From assembly GCA_903813345.2 (NCBI GenBank), contig CAIIXF020000009.1, positions 35,147,759 to 35,211,758 on the forward strand: 64,000 bases of DNA, in the 5' to 3' direction. Each line of letters starts with the position of its first letter. Position 1 is the stretch's first letter. Shown here piece after piece: positions 60,301 to 64,000 of this stretch. Below the pieces are notes generated by a model. That model was not told the origin of the DNA, made no database searches, and saw only the letters and a list, made by a program, of their open reading frames with translations. This stretch comes from Owenia fusiformis. Lineage: Eukaryota > Annelida > Polychaeta > Sabellida > Oweniidae. A program made the position numbers and the translations under genes.

Positions 60301-62203
60301 TACCCTGAACTCAATGATTCTTGTCTGTTTACCTTACATAAGGTACTCTCTTGTATGTATGTTATCAATTTTATGTCACATACTGGTTGTGTTCATACCT
60401 TATGAAAGGCATCCTGTAAAATATCTTACGTCTGCTGGCCTCAGTTTCAGATCTTTCCCAGCATGCAACTGTGTTACTATTTCATGCTTGGTTGTTTTTT
60501 CGTTTAATGTTACAAATTCCGGAAGATTTTGTTTGAAGTTTCGCTGAAAGTTGCTTAGTGTTGTTTATAATTGGAATGTATTTGGCTTAGCTATAGGTAA
60601 ATATTTATATTTTGTTATGATTATTATTTCAACAGAAAATAAATAGAAATAAATAATGAATAAAAAGTTTAATATGATACGGTAATTTCAGTTACGCATG
60701 GATTATACTCAGTTCATGGGGTACCTTGATTAAATTTAATCGGTTGAAATATTTTAATTTTGTAATTTCATTATTAAACTTTATTAAATGACATTGGATC
60801 ATATTATAATAGAATATTGAAAATTAAAAGGCAGATGGATTAAGTATAAATAATTTATATATTGTTTATTATTATCAATATAATTGGAATTTAAAGGATT
60901 CATCTTTTCTGTTTCATCTTATTTCTGTCTATTTTTCTCTAAAATAAGCCGAATGTTATGATTCATCCTTTGGGTCTTAAGTGCAGTATATTTTTAGAGT
61001 TCATGATATCAGCGGAAGATCTGGTTAAATTTATCATGTACAGTAGATTCTCTCTTCTTCTGTAATACTTCAAGAAACCTGTTTACACTCTAAACATATC
61101 CTTAGCATTTGTGGAGATAAAGATGTTCTGCCTAATCTATTTTTTGGAGAGAAACTACATATTGGGCATTTTACATTGACTAGTTTTTTCATGATAATCC
61201 TCAATCCAATTTTTTTTTCGTTATTAGTTTGCATCATTTTATTTCACGTCAAATCTTGACAATGTCATCATTTGAATGTTTTCTTCTTCATATAATTTGT
61301 TTGCCATATTAGATCATGTATGCCATATAAGGTGTGTACGTAGCTTGTGTGTGCCCATATAACTAGGTAGACATGTTTGTTTTAGCGGCTACTCACAGTC
61401 CTGATATCTCTCGGAGGCCGTTCCATCTACCCGATTCACCCTCACGCAAGCTGTTCCAAGAACCTGCCTCACCCTCTTATAAATCAAAAGGATCAATAAT
61501 TCTAAGCCCTACCTCATCTATGAGGGAGGCATTTTTTAATGACCAACAATTTTCAAATAAAGGAGTTAAAGTTATAACAAGTACTACCCAGCCTAAAGGA
61601 AAAATGACTGATGAAAGCGGAAAATCTAAAGGGGCGTCATTATTTGAACGTCAACAGGCAAGATTGGCGATAGAGCGCCAAGAGAGTGTTGACAAGAATA
61701 TGGATAAAACAATGGATGAACTTGTGGAACAGAATATTAAATCAGATATACCCCCTGAAAAGATTGACTTGCGGGGTGGCGTTTCCCCAGGGTCCCAAAA
61801 ACGAACATTTGCTTCCCCTGGCACCCAAAGAAAATCAGTTAAAATCTCCCCTGCTCCCTCGCCCAGCTCTCAAAGGAGAGCCCCTGTTAAAATCCCACCC
61901 CAGCCGTCACCAAAATCCCAGAGGAAATTCCTTCAGAACTTGAGTAAACTATCAGAGGGTAAGAATGATGGGACTGTTGTGCATTTGGTGAAACAGGAAC
62001 CTGAGATGACATTAACTGAAGTTAAACGGACATCAGTCGACGAAACTATCAGAGAGATTGAGCAGATAAATTTATTTGAAGAACGATCACGGAAAACGAT
62101 CACAAATTACGAAATGGCGTTAAAGACCGATCATGATGATGTCCCTTTTGCTGATGAAGGTAGTTCCCGCATGCCAACTGTGATGTCATCAATATTGCCA
62201 TAG
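9261..62203 (+). CDS. LDB3/PDLIM-like: ALP/Enigma/ZASP-family PDZ protein (PDLIM/LDB3-like), about 548 residues in this isoform
   Basis: Cytoskeletal adaptor whose PDZ domain typically binds the C-terminus of alpha-actinin at Z-discs, dense bodies or stress fibres. Residues 1-82 form the PDZ domain: [20 protein letters not shown] compares with human LDB3 [20 protein letters not shown], and GDIVESINGQSI with GDLVVAIDGVNT. Seven exons: 9261-9353, 49382-49533, 51503-51573, 55118-55267, 57464-57730, 58958-59053, 61386-62203 (with stop). Intron phases are 0, 2, then 1 throughout, and all joins keep the frame. Residues 83-276 are a Ser/Pro/Thr-rich linker. The last exon has a basic/coiled segment, four SP-x-S/T-Q repeats and an acidic tail, with no LIM domain. 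A full ALP/Enigma protein carries one to four LIMs, so this is probably the short isoform, or the LIM exons lie beyond 64000. Orthology to one particular PDLIM member cannot be settled. Confidence 0.85.
9797..10080. mobile_element. MITE with GGGGCGTAGCCAG ends (hAT-like)
   Basis: Left end CAGGGGCGTAGCCAG and right end CTGGCTACGCCCATG are imperfect inverted repeats, followed inward by G runs on the left and C runs on the right, with GTGCGATCGC on both sides. Flanks acatgtg / catgtgtg are similar but no clean 8-bp duplication. No transposase. Confidence 0.7.
10081..12679 (+). other. Intron 1 segment, AT-rich, little recognised
   Basis: No exon, no long inverted repeat and no family repeat seen. 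One G run at about 10291-10299. Confidence 0.5.
12680..13321. mobile_element. 642-bp element with 209-bp terminal inverted repeats
   Basis: The arms 12680-12888 and 13113-13321 are near-perfect inverted copies, starting TAGTAGCCTGGCCAG and ending CTGGCCAGGCTACTA, around a loop of about 224 bp. TGTA flanks both sides (12676-12679 and 13322-13325), a possible 4-bp target duplication; a TA duplication one step inward is equally possible. No transposase. The very small divergence between arms suggests a fairly young insertion. Confidence 0.85.
14420..14557 (-). mobile_element. MITE-A, internally deleted inverted copy
   Basis: In reverse orientation it carries both ends of the 378-bp MITE-A (TATCCTT at one end, GCAGGGTA at the other), including the CTTGAAAGAGAGCTTCGTCT box and the TAGACTGTG / ACTAGGCAGAG segment, but lacks the middle. 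About 138 bp. No matching target duplication, so it is older or rearranged. Confidence 0.7.
14610..14987 (+). mobile_element. MITE-A full copy 1 (378 bp), 9-bp target duplication
   Basis: Starts TACCCTGCG, ends GCAAAGGGTA, flanked by AGAAAACAT at 14601-14609 and again at 14988-14996. The copy at 25260-25637 has exactly the same length and is nearly identical. Inside are CCAAT at 14752, ATTGG at 14812 and 14895, a CRE palindrome TGACGTCA at 14836-14843 and TATATA at 14857-14862. No coding capacity. A 9-bp duplication points to a Mutator-like source, but the short ends do not prove it. Confidence 0.88.
15221..15269 (+). mobile_element. MITE-A 3' end fragment
   Basis: GAAGATGAAGCTCTCTTTTA followed by GAAGCGAAG and GCAAAGGGTA matches the last 50 bp of MITE-A. 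Confidence 0.65.
15270..16690 (+). other. Intron 1 segment with C/G runs and single GTCTTG ends
   Basis: Contains half-elements of the GTCTTG family near 15427 and 15739, each followed by a C run (about 15451 and 15766), and a G run near 15507. Tandem TACAGTACTGTA-like text occurs at about 15890-15985. No exon seen. Confidence 0.5.
16700..17867. repeat. Composite of nested terminal-inverted-repeat relics
   Basis: Left hAT-like end CAGTGATCTCGCTAGG at 16701 pairs with CCTGGTGAGAACCCTG ending at 17638. Overlapping it, CAGGTCAATAGCCAGGATTT near 17451 pairs in inverse with AAATCCTGCCTACAGGCCTG ending at 17867. A G run of more than 20 bases lies at about 17547-17571. Order of insertion is not resolved. 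Confidence 0.5.
18821..19007. mobile_element. 187-bp MITE with CAGGCCTGTAGCCAGG ends
   Basis: Inverted ends CAGGCCTGTAGCCAGG / CCTGGCTACGGGCCTG with G and C runs just inside. The interior (ATCATGCAGTTTTTCACCAT, GTGAATCCCCCTGG) matches 17712-17867. Flanks are TATAT on both sides. hAT-like by end sequence. Confidence 0.75.
19008..20253 (+). other. Intron 1 segment, nothing recognised
   Basis: AT-rich; no inverted ends, family repeats or plausible exon found. Confidence 0.4.
20254..20447. mobile_element. pogo/Tc1-like MITE copy 1
   Basis: TACAGTGAAACCAGTCTAAT at the left and CTGGTTTTATTGTG at the right are inverted. The interior has the recurring AAGTGTTCAG and AGTGTTCACATTGGGAGGTG text. Related copies at 25247, 33685, 36425 and 44142. 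Confidence 0.7.
21213..21460. mobile_element. Probable MITE with GGGCAGAT ends
   Basis: AGGGCAGATC near the left and TTATCTGCC at the right are inverted. A G run near the left end is matched by GGGGTGTGGGCTCTCCCC at the right, and the interior is rich in AATGCC/GGCCT text. Weak ends. Confidence 0.45.
21461..25246 (+). other. Intron 1 segment, nothing firm recognised
   Basis: AT-rich, with one G run near 21932-21945. Short open frames on both strands at 22675-23014 show no protein-like features. Confidence 0.4.
25247..25823. mobile_element. pogo/Tc1-like MITE copy 2, split by MITE-A
   Basis: Begins TACAGTGAATCCT, is interrupted by the 378-bp MITE-A, resumes at 25638 with GTGAATCCTATATATCCGAA and ends CTGGTTTTAGTGTA. 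The 9-bp duplication GTGAATCCT is internal to the host MITE, so the order of insertion is clear. Confidence 0.85.
25260..25637 (+). mobile_element. MITE-A full copy 2 (378 bp), 9-bp target duplication
   Basis: Flanked by GTGAATCCT at 25251-25259 and 25638-25646. The CRE palindrome TGACGTCA is at 25486-25493 and TATATA at 25507-25512, spaced as in copy 1. Same orientation as copy 1 and as the host gene. Confidence 0.9.
28209..28362 (+). pseudogene. Protein-like open fragment of unknown origin
   Basis: About 50 codons ending in a stop near 28362, containing CEVKLQDVSKVAF and KRVRHWAEAYIEKVNALG. The amphipathic, Trp/Glu/Lys-containing text looks more like real protein than the surrounding random frames, but no start, splice sites or recognised family. 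A transposase remnant or lost exon is possible. Confidence 0.25.
29185..29439 (+). pseudogene. 84-codon open frame of unknown origin
   Basis: Encodes FFEIEKSGKISKPDISLTY and SEISEWFSDLDTKEKFDGLL before the stop. Balanced charged composition, unusual for random AT-rich frames. No recognised domain and no start context evidence. It could share an origin with 28209-28362 and with ELDREENISSVGYFIEHAK encoded near 29742-29810. Confidence 0.25.
30911..31021 (+). CDS. LDB3/PDLIM-like: Candidate alternative first exon of the PDZ gene
   Basis: ATG followed by 36 open codons (MVDRTHGVEYSQLAAK, then LKLERTRIISSYMMAYWAW) ends at GAA|GTGAGT, a consensus donor in phase 0, the phase required by the acceptor of PDZ exon 2 at 49382. 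About 350 bp upstream are less AT-rich and could be 5' UTR. Such a transcript would replace the first half of the PDZ domain, including the carboxylate-binding loop. The start context (TTAGATGG) is weak. Chance is not excluded. Confidence 0.3.
31178..31307 (+). repeat. H3: hairpin-led element with GGTTG microsatellite core
   Basis: Outer inverted CAAGGCATT / AATGCCTTG, inner perfect 11-bp ATGTCACCACC (31189-31199) / GGTGGTGACAT (31277-31287). The left end folds back on itself (TGTCACC against GGTGACA) and is followed by ATATTGTTATGGTC and a GGTTGGTGGTTGGCAGTTGG run. Diverged minus-oriented copies lie at 384-475 and 5785-5875. Confidence 0.7.
31308..33477 (+). other. Intron 1 segment with one minisatellite
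   Basis: Only the 49-bp tandem repeat at 32367-32513 was recognised. Confidence 0.4.
32367..32513. repeat. 49-bp minisatellite, three copies
   Basis: GGAGGAAATATCCCAGGATG begins at 32367, 32416 and 32465, with diverged T/C differences. Each copy continues with a TTTTATCAATTCAATGTTAT-like tail. Confidence 0.8.
33478..33671. mobile_element. hAT-like MITE with CAGGCCTCGAAATTAGC end
   Basis: CAGGCCTCGAAATTAGC at the left and GCCTG at the right, flanked by CTAGC on both sides (33473-33477 and 33672-33676). The interior has inverted TGCTACCTG / CTACCTGGAA-type text around AGTAGTGA. No coding. Confidence 0.6.
33685..33848. mobile_element. pogo/Tc1-like MITE copy 3
   Basis: TATAGTAAAACCTATATTGA at the left and AAGACAGGTTTTAATATA at the right are inverted. 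The interior repeats GGTGTTCACTA. It begins 13 bp after the hAT-like MITE. Confidence 0.7.
35312..35334 (+). repeat. MITE-A-like subterminal box
   Basis: GATGAATCTCTCTTTTAAGA followed by AGC matches the subterminal box of MITE-A without its ends. The flanking TAATATATT text is shared in inverse with 40171-40205. Confidence 0.45.
35400..35471. mobile_element. GTCTTG-family MITE (about 70 bp)
   Basis: TAGTCTTGCATCAAGTT and GACTTAATGCAAGACT are inverted ends around a 35-bp middle with GAATAGAATAGATAG. Confidence 0.7.
36425..36668. mobile_element. pogo/Tc1-like MITE copy 4
   Basis: GCAGTAAAACCTGTCTAATC at the left and ATAGATTTTACTG at the right. The interior has an internal duplication of ACATTTTCAA(A/G) and AACATCACTAC. 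Confidence 0.6.
38556..38661. mobile_element. GTCTTG-family MITE with C/G-run arms
   Basis: AGTCTTGGTTCATATC at the left and GACTTGATGCAAGACT at the right. Inside, a C run near 38581 is matched by a G run near 38630, both next to the same TGGTGGG/CATCTGAA-like text. Confidence 0.7.
40171..40205 (-). repeat. MITE-A-like subterminal box, inverse orientation
   Basis: TTAAAAGAGAGCTTCGTCTC then CCTAATATATTAAGCTC. Same box as in MITE-A, flanked by text shared with 35295-35312 in inverse. Confidence 0.45.
43163..43182 (-). repeat. MITE-A-like subterminal box
   Basis: TTTAAAAGAGAGCTTCGTCT, matching the MITE-A 3' subterminal box in inverse. No MITE ends nearby. Confidence 0.45.
43608..43662. mobile_element. 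GTCTTG-family MITE, shortest copy (about 53 bp)
   Basis: TA|GTCTTGATTAAGTT at the left and TCTAGATGCAAGAC|TA at the right, with GGGGGTCCAGGG in the middle. TA on both sides fits a Tc1/mariner-type duplication. Confidence 0.65.
44142..44329. mobile_element. pogo/Tc1-like MITE copy 5
   Basis: TATAGTAAAACCTGTATATG at the left and ATAGATTTTGCTGT at the right. The interior has CCCAATGTGAACACTTTT and CTAATTTGAACACTTTTGG in the same order as copy 2. Confidence 0.7.
44485..46547 (+). repeat. H1: 2.06-kb hairpin-led element with higher-order tandem repeats
   Basis: Perfect 13-bp inverted ends ATCGCACTTTGAA / TTCAAAGTGCGAT. The left end is itself a hairpin (GCACTT against AAGTGC), followed by ATATTGTCGTCGTC and a GGGCGTNCGGGCGTGCGGGC short-period run (about 44527-44578). 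Then about three 604-605-bp units. The box CTTGTCATCAAA recurs at 44594, 44739, 45199, 45343, 45803, 45948 and 46402, spacing 145/460/144/460/145/454. Units carry GGCGGCCATTTTGAATTTTT and several AAGGTCA hexamer-type boxes. No long open frame. Confidence 0.85.
46548..49381 (+). other. Intron 1 end, nothing recognised
   Basis: A single ACACCCTGTA mariner-type end near 46938 without a partner. Otherwise AT-rich, with a polypyrimidine tract just before the exon 2 acceptor. Confidence 0.4.
49382..49533 (+). CDS. LDB3/PDLIM-like: PDZ gene exon 2: second half of PDZ domain
   Basis: 152-bp exon, phase 0 in, phase 2 out (AAAAG|GTAAGC). It encodes LNPNSKACNEGVKLGDIVES, INGQSIQGYQ and the helix/strand NALDLIKSANQKLVLELK. 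The GD(I/L)V..I(N/D)G core and the KSA..L.L.L end match LDB3 and PDLIM family members. Confidence 0.95.
51075..51160. mobile_element. Mariner-type MITE (CTGGGTG / CACCCTGTA ends)
   Basis: TATACTGGGTGGTCTAG at the left and TTTTTGGGCACCCTGTATA at the right, with inverted AGTTACAATTTACAGAT / GTAAATCTA inside. About 86 bp with TA flanks. Confidence 0.55.
51318..51455. mobile_element. Mariner-type MITE (TACAGGGTGTC ends)
   Basis: TACAGGGTGTCTACT and AGTAGACACCCTGTA are perfect 15-bp inverted ends. About 138 bp, TA on both sides. No coding. Confidence 0.8.
51503..51573 (+). CDS. LDB3/PDLIM-like: PDZ gene exon 3: linker
   Basis: 71-bp exon, phase 2 in, phase 1 out (GAAG|GTGAGT), after a strong TTTATTTCCAG acceptor. 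It encodes SGDSSMNGQVNGDIKHSF and VSNNNE, a polar linker directly after the PDZ domain. Confidence 0.85.
51574..54133 (+). other. PDZ gene intron 3 (before cassette exon)
   Basis: AT-rich, with a TATATATATATA run at about 52999-53010. No exon or family repeat recognised. Confidence 0.5.
54134..54241 (+). CDS. LDB3/PDLIM-like: PDZ gene candidate cassette exon (36 codons)
   Basis: Bounded by a pyrimidine-rich tract plus ATAACAG and by the consensus donor A|GTATGT, phase 1 at both ends like all neighbouring exons. It adds GEKKCERKCTSTTLILSSPL then SPTLGQSSNFRHIPPPS. The Ser/Pro content matches the linker. At 108 bp it can be included or skipped without changing frame. No transcript evidence available here. 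Confidence 0.55.
54242..55117 (+). other. PDZ gene intron after the cassette exon
   Basis: No repeats or exons recognised. Confidence 0.4.
55118..55267 (+). CDS. LDB3/PDLIM-like: PDZ gene exon 4: Ser/Asn-rich linker
   Basis: 150-bp exon, phase 1 on both sides, from TTTAG|GTGAAG to A|GTAAAG. It encodes SNAMFNPSVNQSQNSSHFSP then SKIYTPQKSASENMPIGVAS. SPSKIYTPQKSASE faintly resembles the ZM motif of ALP/ZASP proteins (N/S-P-x-x-x-Y-S/T), but the match is weak. The donor was chosen because it joins in frame to exon 5 (Ser); reading further hits a stop near 55324. Confidence 0.8.
55356..55463. mobile_element. GTCTTG-family MITE
   Basis: TA|GTCTTGCATCAAG at the left and CTTGATGCAAGAC|CA at the right, about 106 bp, 90 bp into the intron. 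It abuts the mariner-type unit at 55465. Confidence 0.75.
55465..55528. mobile_element. Mariner-type MITE (CAGGGTGGGCCAAAAAAG end)
   Basis: CAGGGTGGGCCAAAAAAG at the left and CTTTTTTGGCTCACACTG at the right are inverted, enclosing about 28 bp. Mariner-like end sequence; TA follows. Confidence 0.65.
55713..56693 (+). repeat. H2: about 0.98-kb hairpin-led element with CCGT/ACGT microsatellite and tandem units
   Basis: Perfect 12-bp inverted ends ATCCCATCGAAC / GTTCGATGGGAT. The left end is a hairpin (CGAAC-GAA-GTTCG, flanked by TCCC/GGGA), then ATATAGGGAACGCC and a (CCGT/ACGT)n run at 55751-55861. Four tandem units with AACTCGAAAAGTAGTGGAGC begin near 56169, 56324, 56469 and 56574 and carry GGCGGCCATTTTGAAAAATG. 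No open frame of length. Confidence 0.85.
56694..57463 (+). other. PDZ gene intron 4, right part
   Basis: Apart from the GTCTTG-family copy at 57308-57405 nothing was recognised. Confidence 0.4.
57308..57405. mobile_element. GTCTTG-family MITE with C/G-run arms
   Basis: GAGTCTTACATCAAGTC at the left and GCTTGATGCAAGAGTA at the right. C runs at 57330-57351 face GGGGGTTGGGT and CTGGGG. It ends about 58 bp before an exon acceptor. Confidence 0.65.
57464..57730 (+). CDS. LDB3/PDLIM-like: PDZ gene exon 5: Ser/Thr/Pro-rich linker with repeats
   Basis: 267-bp exon, phase 1 on both sides, from TTTCAG|GTGAGT to AAAAAAG|GTATGT. It encodes VEYKPVSFGTSPQGPSVLSP, then a run of short repeats (NTPPI, NTTPLS, NTAPS, NTPPS, with APSVNTAPSMNTPPSMN). 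Low-complexity linker. Note GTGAGT lies at the very start of the exon, so a donor-like sequence overlaps the acceptor side. Confidence 0.88.
57731..58957 (+). other. PDZ gene intron 5
   Basis: Holds a GTCTTG-family MITE at 57959-58047; the rest is AT-rich without recognised features. A coding-looking frame continues about 200 bp past the donor but ends in hydrophobic, intron-like text. Confidence 0.5.
57959..58047. mobile_element. GTCTTG-family MITE
   Basis: TA|GTCTTGTACTTATTTCC at the left and GAGGACTTGGTACAAGAC|TA at the right, clean TA flanks, about 85 bp. Confidence 0.8.
58958..59053 (+). CDS. LDB3/PDLIM-like: PDZ gene exon 6: linker
   Basis: 96-bp exon, phase 1 on both sides, from ATTTAG|AATATC to GGG|GTAACA. 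It encodes EYHRRESYTSSSSKSRFWTP then SPPTSHKPLSIRG, in keeping with the Ser/Pro-rich linker. Confidence 0.8.
59054..61385 (+). other. PDZ gene intron 6
   Basis: AT-rich. Several open frames of 70-120 codons at 59566-60547 are rich in Phe/Leu/Cys, lack plausible in-phase junctions and are taken as chance. Confidence 0.5.
61386..62203 (+). CDS. LDB3/PDLIM-like: PDZ gene last exon of the short isoform
   Basis: Phase-1 acceptor TTTTAG at 61385; 271 codons plus TAG. Counting residues of the seven-exon protein: 277-350 are Ser/Pro-rich (SPDISRRPFHLPDSPSRKLF, SPTSSMREAFF); 358-392 form a basic/acidic helix starting KGASLFERQQARLAIERQES; 410-456 hold four S-P-x-S/T-Q-R/K-R/K repeats; 471-535 are charged and helical (DETIREIEQINLFEERSRK); the end is MPTVMSSILP. 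Two in-frame phase-1 donor-like sites (after 61958 and 62159) could splice onward to exons outside the window. Confidence 0.9.
61958..61964 (+). promoter_or_regulatory. LDB3/PDLIM-like: Potential internal splice donor, G|GTAAGA
   Basis: CAGAGG|GTAAGA is close to consensus and falls in phase 1 (codon for Gly468), matching the phase of the neighbouring introns. Use is inferred, not shown. Confidence 0.4.
62159..62165 (+). promoter_or_regulatory. LDB3/PDLIM-like: Potential internal splice donor, G|GTAGTT
   Basis: GATGAAG|GTAGTT, phase 1, 14 codons before the stop. Weaker than the site at 61958 but close to where a long isoform would depart. Confidence 0.3.
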
Positions 62204-64000
62204 TAACCGTTACATGCCACGCTGTTATATTGTGAAGCTTTCTAGCTGATATACTAACATCCAACACAACTAATAACTACACGCTATTATTCTGCTGCGC
62301 AACATTTATGGACATCTGAAATCTGAATGTGACTGTTTTGTATGAGTTTGCCAATTTCATAATTTTTTGTTTTGCGACTAAGTCATAACTATCAAATTCA
62401 TGATCATTGACCCCTCATTTCACATGACCTTTTCACTTGCACTTTGACAAACATGCATCACGGAGGACTATTTCTCATGAAATATTTGACATTGTATAGG
62501 GCATGTTCTAAAAGGTGTGCTGGCTCCAATTTAGTGGACTCTGTGGCCTTATCCATTGTTTAGTCATTGTGTGGCTTAAATGACTAAAAGGAGGACTGAT
62601 ACAAAGGCCACTGTTTAGGTTTTTTGATAGAAGAATGACTAAAAAGTGGCTTCAAACTGGAGTATAAAGGGTTAAGTAAAAGGATGGTACTGAGTGATCC
62701 AACCCACCCAAGATGCATGCCTAATAGAATCATAAAACCTTATCAAGTGATACAATCTGTACCTGACACCATCAACTATTGTATCTTAGTATCCCTTTAA
62801 AATTTTATATAATTTTGTCAAAGTAACAATTATCACAAACAATGAAGCTCTGATTTCATAACTTTACATGACCCAAAACAGCCTCGAGACAGCTTAATGT
62901 TGAAAGGTGGGGGTAAACAATGCTAAAAAATTAATTACAAACTTTTCCACAACTTGCAGTTGGTATGGGTATATGTGTATCCCAATTGATATAGAATTTT
63001 CCCTATTAAATGATTATGTTGGAGGAGTTTGCAATCATTAGTTTTAAGCTGTGATTTGTAAAAAATAAAAGAACTAGATATAGCTGAATTCTATTGTTGA
63101 TGAAAATTATGAAGTTACGTCATTTTTTGTAAATATATCAGAATCAATAGCATTCCATTGTAAGTTTAAGGCAGAGTAAATCTGGAAGAGCTGAATTACA
63201 AGGCTCTCATACTTTATCTCTAAAATCTAAAATTGACATGCTTTATAATTTTAGTATGACCACACTTGTATAATATTTGCATAATTTGTCAAACTTAAAT
63301 TATCCTTCACATTCTTTTCAATGGGGACAATCTAGCCGACAATCTACCTAACACTCATCTGCACACCACCTAAATATCTTTGTTGTTTCCCTTACAAATG
63401 TTGACTGTATATTTTGAAAAGTGAAGCTCCTCATGTTATAATGTTGAACCCCGGGGCTGGACAACCAACCTTAACTCAATTTAATTTGGAGAGGGGGTAA
63501 AATGGTTAAACAATTGATTAAATTTACTTACTTTTTTCCACAACTATCAATTTGTAAGGACAGATGTGAATTCCAATTGATATAAAATGTTCCTTTAATG
63601 AAAATATCATAGAAGTTTGCAGTCAGTAGTTTAAATCCTTCAGTATATATTTCATGAAAATGAAAAAAACATATGGCGTAGTGTTGAATTATATTTTTGT
63701 AAAATGACCAATATAAAACCATTCATTTTTTTGTTTTGTTACTATATCAGAATTATTTATCATTCCATTAAAAGGGTCGACTCTTAATGGCAGGGAAATA
63801 TGGAGGTAGGTGCGGAAAGTCACTTTTATTTGCTAATTTTTCCAGCCCCATGTCATTTGAATGGTAGCTTTTATCAAAAGTTGCCACAAGTTTCGCTTAT
63901 TCCTATAAAGACCAGCACTTTTTTATCACTAACATTTTTTGTGGTCGTGGCAAATGTTGCCCAAGTTAAAATAGATAATAAAGATAATTATCAAAACTCT
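62204..64000 (+). other. 3' UTR of the short isoform and/or intron of a long isoform
   Basis: No further exon recognised. AATAAA candidates are at about 63064 and 63973. Two diverged copies of a roughly 240-bp repeat start near 62940 and 63530. No LIM-type Cys/His pattern occurs on the plus strand here. Confidence 0.5.
62940..63760. repeat. Two diverged copies of a roughly 240-bp repeat
   Basis: CTTTTCCACAACT, CCCAATTGATATAGAATTTT, GGAGTTTGCAATCATTAGTT and ATATATCAGAATCAATAGCA in the first copy return in the same order as CTTTTTTCCACAACT, TCCAATTGATATAAAATGTT, AGAAGTTTGCAGTCAGTAGT and ACTATATCAGAATTATTTAT about 590 bp later. Confidence 0.7.

Noticed and set aside
59566-60547. Three open frames of 68-119 codons in PDZ intron 6
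   Set aside because: Rich in Phe, Leu and Cys, in different frames, without phase-1 junctions that would fit the flanking exons.
1-64000. tRNA, rRNA, CRISPR or prokaryote-type genes
   Set aside because: No cloverleaf-type sequence with A and B boxes, no ribosomal blocks and no regularly spaced direct repeats with unique spacers were seen.

Overview
This is a window of AT-rich animal nuclear DNA with two spliced protein-coding genes arranged head to head, plus a dense population of small non-autonomous DNA repeats. No rRNA, tRNA, CRISPR array or prokaryote-type operon was seen. Introns follow GT-AG rules and range from about 250 bp to 40 kb. The gene content is bilaterian. The octamer TACATGTA is strongly over-represented, which I associate with lophotrochozoan, especially molluscan, genomes. 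I would guess a marine invertebrate, possibly a lophotrochozoan, but the phylum is not proven.

Left part (1 to 8,711, minus strand): the first seven coding exons of RAP1GDS1 (SmgGDS), an armadillo-repeat exchange factor and chaperone for small GTPases. All splice junctions are in phase 1. The start codon is almost alone in exon 1 (ATG plus one base). Exon 5 is exactly 49 codons and corresponds to the armadillo repeat that separates the two human isoforms SmgGDS-607 and SmgGDS-558. The gene runs off the left edge.

Middle (8,712 to 9,260): a 549-bp divergent intergenic region with a consensus ETS/GABP site, probably a shared promoter.

Right part (9,261 to 62,203, plus strand): an ALP/Enigma/ZASP-type PDZ protein (PDLIM/LDB3 family). 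Exon 1 encodes the first half of the PDZ domain (Pro-Trp-Gly-Phe carboxylate-binding loop). Exon 2, which completes the domain, lies 40 kb downstream. Further exons encode a Ser/Pro-rich linker and a long last exon that ends in a stop, giving about 548 residues without LIM domains. Two in-frame phase-1 donor-like sites inside that last exon suggest alternative splicing to exons beyond the right edge, where LIM domains would be expected. A 108-bp cassette exon and an alternative first exon are also proposed.

The 40-kb intron and the smaller introns hold many repeats: a 378-bp MITE with perfect 9-bp target duplications and promoter-like boxes; a family flanked by TA with GTCTTG ends; a pogo/Tc1-like family; hAT-like GTAGCCAG-ended elements; a 642-bp element with 209-bp inverted ends; and three sequence-unrelated elements sharing one unusual plan (terminal hairpin, then a short-period microsatellite, then internal repeats, then an inverted copy of the end).
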